From assembly GCA_964244065.1 (NCBI GenBank), contig CAXTHH010000031.1:1-8680 (forward strand): DNA of 8,680 nt, given 5' to 3'. A program made the position numbers and the translations under genes. The stretch is from JASLDZ01 sp964244065 (GTDB taxonomy: Bacteria > Pseudomonadota > Alphaproteobacteria > Caulobacterales > Caulobacteraceae). The notes beneath the pieces are model-generated. The model worked only from the letters and a program-made list of their open reading frames with translations, had not been told where the DNA came from and did no database searches. Shown here piece by piece: positions 5,211 to 8,680 of the stretch. Within the stretch, counting starts at the first letter, position 1. Each line of letters starts with the position of its first letter.

Positions 5211-6008
5211 ATGCGGAGTCGTTCCGTCCTCCTCGCCGCCGCGCTCGCGCCGCTCGGCGCCTGCGCGGGTTTCGCGCCTCCGCAGGCCCCGCCCCTGATG
5301 CTGGCGCGCCTCGACACGGCCGTTCCGCCCGTGCCGGCCGAGCTGCTGGCGCCCGTCAACGGCAAGGCCGACGCGCCGTTCCAGCTGGACGTGGGGTTCG
5401 TCCTGGCCGAGCGTGCGCGCCAGTCGGCGCTCGCCGTGGCGCGCGCCGAGGCGGTGCGGGCGGAAGCCGAGCCGACCCTCGCCGTGGCATCCGCCCCGTC
5501 CCGCCCCACGAACATCGGGGATCGCGCCCTTTCCCTCGCGCAGAGCGCGCCGACGACGGCGCGACCGGTCCAGGTGCGGTCGGACCGGGGCCTCGCGCTC
5601 CAGCCTCGCCCGCCCGCAGCGCCCGGAACGTCCGCCACGGAGGTGGCGACCGCGCCGCCGGCGGCCGCCGGGCCTGCGCCTTCCGCGACCTTCGCGCGGG
5701 TCTCAACCCCCGCGCCACGGCGGGCGGGAGCGAGGACGGCCGCGGCCGTTCCGCGGGCCGTGGATGCGCGCTCGCAGAGGGGCGTTTCCCAGGTGACCGC
5801 GTCGCGGACGACCGCGTTGCGGGCGACGCCGCCCTCCTACACGATCTCACCCCCGGTGAGGGTCGTACGGGTTCTCGGCCCCGCAGCGCCTGACCGCCGC
5901 CCCTCGACGCCGACGCCGAGGCTCCAGCGGGCCAGACTGCCCGGCGCGCCGCTGATGATCAGGATTCAGGACTTCCTGGCCCGCTGGATGCCCGCCGTAC
6001 TCGGCTGA
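5211..6008 (+). CDS. Uncharacterised lipoprotein-like protein, last gene of the curli operon
   Basis: I do not recognise a known family. The 265-residue product has a basic N-terminus (MRSRS), a hydrophobic stretch and LGAC at 15-18, an acceptable lipobox that would make Cys18 the lipidated residue. Then follow a Pro-rich linker, a probable helix (about 58-88, QLDVGFVLAERARQSALAVA) and a long Ala/Pro/Arg/Ser/Thr-rich low-complexity region. The end (249-265, LMIRIQDFLARWMPAVLG) is a possible amphipathic or membrane-associating helix. GGGAGAGAG at 5198-5206 is a good ribosome-binding site, and the gap to the preceding gene is 15 bases, so it belongs to the same transcript. It could be an outer-membrane partner of CsgG or a periplasmic scaffold. 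That is inference from location only. Confidence 0.65.
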   Translation: MRSRSVLLAAALAPLGACAGFAPPQAPPLMLARLDTAVPPVPAELLAPVNGKADAPFQLDVGFVLAERARQSALAVARAEAVRAEAEPTLAVASAPSRPTNIGDRALSLAQSAPTTARPVQVRSDRGLALQPRPPAAPGTSATEVATAPPAAAGPAPSATFARVSTPAPRRAGARTAAAVPRAVDARSQRGVSQVTASRTTALRATPPSYTISPPVRVVRVLGPAAPDRRPSTPTPRLQRARLPGAPLMIRIQDFLARWMPAVLG

Positions 6009-6076
6009 TCGCGGCCCCGCGCGAGCGGCCGACGATCCGCGATCCAGGGCTCCGCCCCTCGGCCATCGACCCGCTG

Positions 6077-6100
6077 CGGGACGACCGTGAGGTCGTCCCG
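6077..6100. terminator. Perfect hairpin between convergent genes, likely bidirectional terminator
   Basis: CGGGACGACC, loop GTGA, GGTCGTCCCG: a 10-bp perfect stem closed by a GNRA-type tetraloop. It lies between the end of the curli operon (6008) and the end of the PsiF-like gene (6106). There is no T-tract on either side, so it may work with Rho or as a 3' end stabiliser. A looser repeat (GATCGCGG / CCGCGATC) lies at 6007-6014 and 6037-6044. Confidence 0.55.
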
Positions 6101-6105
6101 ACTGG

Positions 6106-6606
6106 CTAGGACTTGGGCTTGGCCGCCGCCGGTGGCGTGCGGTCAGGGGCCGACTTGGCGGGAGCCGCGTCGGGCTTGTAGTTGTTCTCGCCGATGCCCT
6201 GGATCTGCTTGCCCGGCCGCGGCTGCAGGGTGCCCGTCTCGCCCTCGGTGACCGGGCCGGCGGTGGCCAGGCACGACAGCTGGAACGCCTTGCGCTCCTT
6301 GGCGGCCAGGCGCTTGCGATCCGCCTCGGCGGCGCACTGGCGCGTGCGCGTCGTGCGGTCCACGCCGCTGGGCTTGGTGATCGCCTGCGACTCCTTGGTG
6401 GCCGCCGTCGGCGCGGTGGGGGTGGAAGCGGCGAGCGGGCCCTTCAGGCACGTCTTGACGAAGGCGGAGCGTTGGGCGCCGGCGAGGCCCTGCTCCTTCG
6501 CGCTCTGCGAGCAGTGGGCGGACTGGGCCGTGACCTTGGCCGCCGCCGCCGGCGTCGCCAGGGCCGCCGCAGTGATCAACAGCGCCGTGAAGCTGGTCGG
6601 ACGCAT
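6106..6606 (-). CDS. Secreted protein with two PsiF-type cysteine repeats
   Basis: A 166-residue protein with a signal peptide (about 1-23, ending AAAA before KV). Two repeats fit the PsiF pattern C-x-x-x-A-...-R-x-x-F-x-x-x-C-L. Repeat 1 is residues 32-54 (HCSQSAKEQGL...FVKTCLKG) and repeat 2 is 91-113 (QCAAEADRKRL...FQLSCLA). The cysteine spacing is identical in both (32/53 and 91/112), consistent with a disulfide in each. PsiF was named as a phosphate-starvation-inducible protein in E. coli and its biochemical role is unknown. This one is longer than a plain PsiF, with a Thr/Ala linker and a Pro/Lys/Ala-rich tail (about 128-166). GGGAGG precedes the ATG. It is convergent with the curli operon and divergent from tspO. 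The family call is good; the function is unknown. Confidence 0.82.
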   Translation of the reverse strand: MRPTSFTALLITAAALATPAAAAKVTAQSAHCSQSAKEQGLAGAQRSAFVKTCLKGPLAASTPTAPTAATKESQAITKPSGVDRTTRTRQCAAEADRKRLAAKERKAFQLSCLATAGPVTEGETGTLQPRPGKQIQGIGENNYKPDAAPAKSAPDRTPPAAAKPKS

Positions 6607-6728
6607 GACCCTCCCTTTCTCGTTCTTGGCTTTAACGTTCCCACTCTATCGCGCGGGGCGCGAGCGAGTTCCACGGACGCGCTGACCCGCGAGGCCGGGG
6701 GGAGGCCTGCAGCCCGCCTTCGCGCCAT

Positions 6729-6756
6729 TCCGCGCGCGCAGGTCGGTGCGCGCGGA
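6729..6756. promoter_or_regulatory. Inverted repeat between the PsiF-like gene and tspO
   Basis: TCCGCGCGC, 10 bases, GCGCGCGGA: a perfect 9-bp inverted repeat about 63 bases before the tspO start, in the divergent 212-base gap. It may be an operator or a leader hairpin for tspO. The arms are low-complexity GC, so chance is a real alternative. I looked for the TGT-N12-ACA motif of PpsR/CrtJ in this gap and did not find it. Confidence 0.25.
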
Positions 6757-6818
6757 TCGTCCGGCGGCTGTGTTACGTTCCCGCCGCCTGACGCGCGCCC
6801 GCGTCGCGGGAGTCCGTC

Positions 6819-7328
6819 ATGACGCTGACCATCGTCGTCGCCGTCGCGCTTACGCTCGGTCTGCTCGTCGTCGGCGGGGTGATGACGAAGGTGGGCGCGT
6901 GGTACGCCGCCCTTCGCAAGCCGAGCTGGAACCCGCCGAACTGGCTGTTCGGCCCGGCCTGGACGGTGATCCTCGGCCTGGCGGCCTGGGCCGGCGTGCT
7001 CGCCTGGACGCACGCGCCGGACGCTGCGGCGCGCTGGCGGATCGGCGGGCTGTTCGGCGTCAACATGGTGCTGCATGCGCTCTGGAGTCCGCTGTTCTTC
7101 ACGCTGAGGCGGCCGGACTGGGCGCTGGTGGAGGCGCCGCTGCTGTGGCTCTCGGTGCTGGCCTTGATCGTCGGGCTGGCGCCCTATTCCCCGCTCGCCC
7201 CCTGGCTGCTCGCCCCCTACCTGGGGTGGGTGGCGTTCGCCGTGGTGCTCAACGCCACGATCGTGCAGCTGAACCGCCCCTTCGGCCGCGATGAGCTCGG
7301 GCGCGGAGCCCCCGCACCCGGAGCCTGA
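6819..7328 (+). CDS. tspO: TspO/MBR-family tryptophan-rich membrane protein
   Basis: A 169-residue protein with five predicted membrane helices (about 5-22, 44-63, 77-95, 104-121, 126-150), the TspO/translocator-protein fold. Signature stretches are WYAALRKPSWNPPNWLFGPAW (28-48), the NMVLHALWSPLFF helix (82-94) and LAPYLGWVAFAVVLNATIVQLN (131-152). TspO proteins bind porphyrins and related ligands. In Rhodobacter sphaeroides, TspO (also called CrtK) acts as an oxygen-linked negative regulator of photosynthesis genes. GGGAG at 6808-6812 supports the ATG at 6819. It faces the puf operon, ending 49 bases from the end of pufM. Its presence next to reaction-centre genes fits a role in tuning tetrapyrrole or pigment synthesis, which is inferred from homologues. 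Confidence 0.93.
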   Translation: MTLTIVVAVALTLGLLVVGGVMTKVGAWYAALRKPSWNPPNWLFGPAWTVILGLAAWAGVLAWTHAPDAAARWRIGGLFGVNMVLHALWSPLFFTLRRPDWALVEAPLLWLSVLALIVGLAPYSPLAPWLLAPYLGWVAFAVVLNATIVQLNRPFGRDELGRGAPAPGA

Positions 7329-7336
7329 GGGCGGGC

Positions 7337-7369
7337 CTCCGCTCCCCCGGGCAGGCCGGGAGAGCGGAG
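7337..7369. terminator. Hairpin between convergent tspO and puf, likely bidirectional terminator
   Basis: A 14-bp stem with one mismatch (CTCCGCTCCCCCGG against CCGGGAGAGCGGAG) and a 5-base loop GCAGG fills most of the 49 bases between the two stop codons. No T-tract follows on either strand, so it may be a weak terminator or an mRNA 3' end stabiliser for puf. Confidence 0.55.
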
Positions 7370-7377
7370 CGCCACGC

Positions 7378-8304
7378 CTACTCGCTGTAAGCGTAGCCGT
7401 GGATCACCGCCCAGCCGTGCCAGTCGCTGACGACCGTGCCCGTGAGCAGGATGCCGATGCCGCCCGTGATCGGCGTCAGCACGGCGAACCACCAGGCCCA
7501 GCGGTGGATCGACTCCGCCGTGGCGTTGAAGCCCATGGTCCAGCGCCAGAAGAGGGCGCCCCGCTCGAAGGCCGTTCCACGGTCGGTGATCTGCTCCAGC
7601 TCGCGGTCGCCGCCGTAGCGGCTGATGGCCAGCACGGTCGCCGCGTGCATGGCGAACAGCAGCGTCGAGCCGTAGAGGAACACGATCGAGAGGCAGTGGA
7701 ACGGGTTGTAGAACAGGTTGCCGTAGGTGATCGAGAAGGCGCCCACCCAGTCCAGGTGCGGGAAGATGCCGAACGGCACCGCCTCGCTCCAGCTGCCCAT
7801 CAGGATCGGGCGGATGAAGCCCAGCACCAGGTAGAGCCAGATGGCGGCGGCGAAGGCCCACGACACGTGCGTGCCCATGCCCAGCGCCTTGGCGCGATCG
7901 TAGGTGCGCTTCCACCACAGCAGCACCGAGGTGGTCAGGAAGAACCCGGCGATCAGCCACCAGCCTCCGTTCTCCAGGGGCGGCAGGATCTTCAGCCCGT
8001 ACTCGGGCCCGGGCGGCTGCAGTGACAGCCAGGGCAGCTGCCGGATGAACTGCAACGGGTCCCAGCCCACCGAGGCCCACATGTTGAGCCCGATGATCTC
8101 GAAGGCGAAGAAGCCGCAGACGAGCGAGGTGATCCCCGTCAGGCCGAGGTGGATCGGCCCGAGCTGGGCGTTGCCCAGCCAGCCCAGGAAACGGTTGAAG
8201 GTGACCCCGCGGGTGCGCGGCGTGTCGGTCGCAGGCAGGGCCACGCCGCGCTCGGGCGTGCCTCGGACCTGCACCTGGGTGAAGATGTTCTGGTAGCCAG
8301 CCAT
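7378..8304 (-). CDS. pufM: Photosynthetic reaction centre M subunit
   Basis: A 308-residue integral membrane protein with five helices, the same length as R. sphaeroides PufM, which it follows along its whole length (YQNIFTQVQVRG at the start; LGFIRPILMGSWSEAVPFGI; GGIGILLTGTVV). Ligands are present with numbering shifted by one for Met: His183 (PHLDW, accessory bacteriochlorophyll), His203 (FYNPFHCLSI, special pair), His220 (FAMHA), Glu235 (RELEQ) and His267 (SIHRW) for the non-haem iron, and Trp253 (LFWRW) near QA. With PufL it forms the quinone-type (type II) reaction centre core in the inner membrane. The ATG at 8302-8304 has GAGGAG, which overlaps the pufL stop, as its ribosome-binding site, so L and M are translationally coupled. 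No pufC follows; the next gene is convergent tspO. Confidence 0.98.
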   Translation of the reverse strand: MAGYQNIFTQVQVRGTPERGVALPATDTPRTRGVTFNRFLGWLGNAQLGPIHLGLTGITSLVCGFFAFEIIGLNMWASVGWDPLQFIRQLPWLSLQPPGPEYGLKILPPLENGGWWLIAGFFLTTSVLLWWKRTYDRAKALGMGTHVSWAFAAAIWLYLVLGFIRPILMGSWSEAVPFGIFPHLDWVGAFSITYGNLFYNPFHCLSIVFLYGSTLLFAMHAATVLAISRYGGDRELEQITDRGTAFERGALFWRWTMGFNATAESIHRWAWWFAVLTPITGGIGILLTGTVVSDWHGWAVIHGYAYSE

Positions 8305-8317
8305 GATGTTCAGCTCC

Positions 8318-8680
8318 TCACTGCGACCAGATCGGAAGATTACGCCACCAGTTCCACCACTCGGGCCAGCCGTTCGCCCACACCGGGCCGGAGATCACGA
8401 TGCAGATCGCGCTCCAGACGCCGGCCGAGAGCGCCAGGAACAGGCCCACCCGGTGAATGCCGAGCGTGCCGACCGAGTAGCCCATGACGTCGCGGAAGAA
8501 GGTGTCCTCGTGCTCGGGCGTCTTCACCGTCTGTCCCTTGGCCGGGTTGGCCGCCGAAAGGATCAGGCCGCCGTGCAGCGACAGGGCGAAGGTCGTGGCG
8601 AAGAAGAACGACACCGCGATCATATGGGCGGGGTTGTAGTGGAAGTTCAGATACTTGTAGCCCGTGTTCGACACCCACTC
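8318..8680 (-). CDS. pufL: Photosynthetic reaction centre L subunit, C-terminal 120 residues, truncated by window edge
   Basis: The visible part starts EWVSNTGYKYLNFHYNPAHM and ends LPIWSQ. Aligned on R. sphaeroides PufL it spans about residues 155-274. Key residues are His168 and His173 (FHYNPAHM; hydrogen bond to and ligand of the special pair), His190 (SLHGG) and His230 (GIHRVG) for the iron, and Glu212, Asp213 and Ser223 of the proton path to QB. Position 210 is Glu where R. sphaeroides has Asp. The C-terminus is about seven residues shorter than in R. sphaeroides. The 13-base gap to pufM shows one operon. The gene start and any pufBA lie beyond the right edge. Confidence 0.97.
   Translation of the reverse strand, partial: EWVSNTGYKYLNFHYNPAHMIAVSFFFATTFALSLHGGLILSAANPAKGQTVKTPEHEDTFFRDVMGYSVGTLGIHRVGLFLALSAGVWSAICIVISGPVWANGWPEWWNWWRNLPIWSQ

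Noticed and set aside
4487..5638. 383-codon open frame antisense to the two uncharacterised genes
   Set aside because: It begins with GTG, has an Arg/Ala/Ser-rich product without motif, and overlaps the end of the second curlin; the plus-strand genes have operon spacing, export signals and, for the second, a good ribosome-binding site.
4829..5893. Plus-strand open frame spanning the junction of the two uncharacterised genes
   Set aside because: Very Arg-rich product with no signal or motif; it would overlap both better-supported frames.
6607..6818. PpsR/CrtJ (TGT-N12-ACA) or Fnr-type sites before tspO
   Set aside because: TGT occurs near 6770 but no ACA at the required spacing, and no TTGAT-N4-ATCAA is present.
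7217..8080. 287-codon minus-strand open frame overlapping pufM in another frame
   Set aside because: Shadow of pufM, which matches its family along the whole length.

Overview
The window is GC-rich and looks like an alphaproteobacterial aerobic anoxygenic phototroph. It carries reaction-centre genes (pufL, pufM) and tspO at the right end, a curli (functional amyloid) secretion operon in the middle, and the start of a thiolase gene at the left edge. Caulobacterales is my best guess (curli genes, PsiF-like protein, GC-rich codon use). The sequence alone does not exclude Sphingomonadales or Rhizobiales.

Layout: (1) 1-277, minus strand, N-terminal part of a thiolase-family (SCP-x type) protein, cut by the window edge. 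(2) 278-1008, a 731-base gene-free divergent region holding a strong sigma-54 type promoter at 712-727 that points at the curli genes, with inverted repeats upstream of it. (3) 1009-6008, plus strand, a tightly packed operon: csgF, csgG, a 397-aa curlin, an intrinsic terminator, a 248-aa curlin, an uncharacterised secreted protein and an uncharacterised lipoprotein-like protein. (4) A perfect 10-bp hairpin at 6077-6100 between convergent genes. (5) 6106-6606, minus strand, a secreted protein with two PsiF-type repeats. (6) 6819-7328, plus strand, tspO. (7) A hairpin between convergent tspO and puf. (8) 7378-8680, minus strand, pufM complete and pufL partial, the 3' end of a puf operon and presumably the edge of a photosynthesis gene cluster.

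The curli genes make a coherent system. CsgG is the outer-membrane lipoprotein pore and CsgF its extracellular accessory. The two curlins are the fibre subunits, with glutamines at almost perfect 11-residue spacing, as expected for a beta-solenoid amyloid. The last two genes are not known Csg proteins. Their position and export signals make them the best candidates here for new curli-associated components. The terminator between the two curlins lies 13 bases before the second start codon, so expression of the second curlin and the two unknown genes probably depends on read-through.

The photosynthesis part encodes the L and M subunits that bind the special pair, the non-haem iron and the quinones; all the ligands checked are present. 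TspO, a known regulator of photosynthesis genes in Rhodobacter, ends 49 bases from the end of pufM in convergent orientation. No pufC lies directly downstream of pufM.
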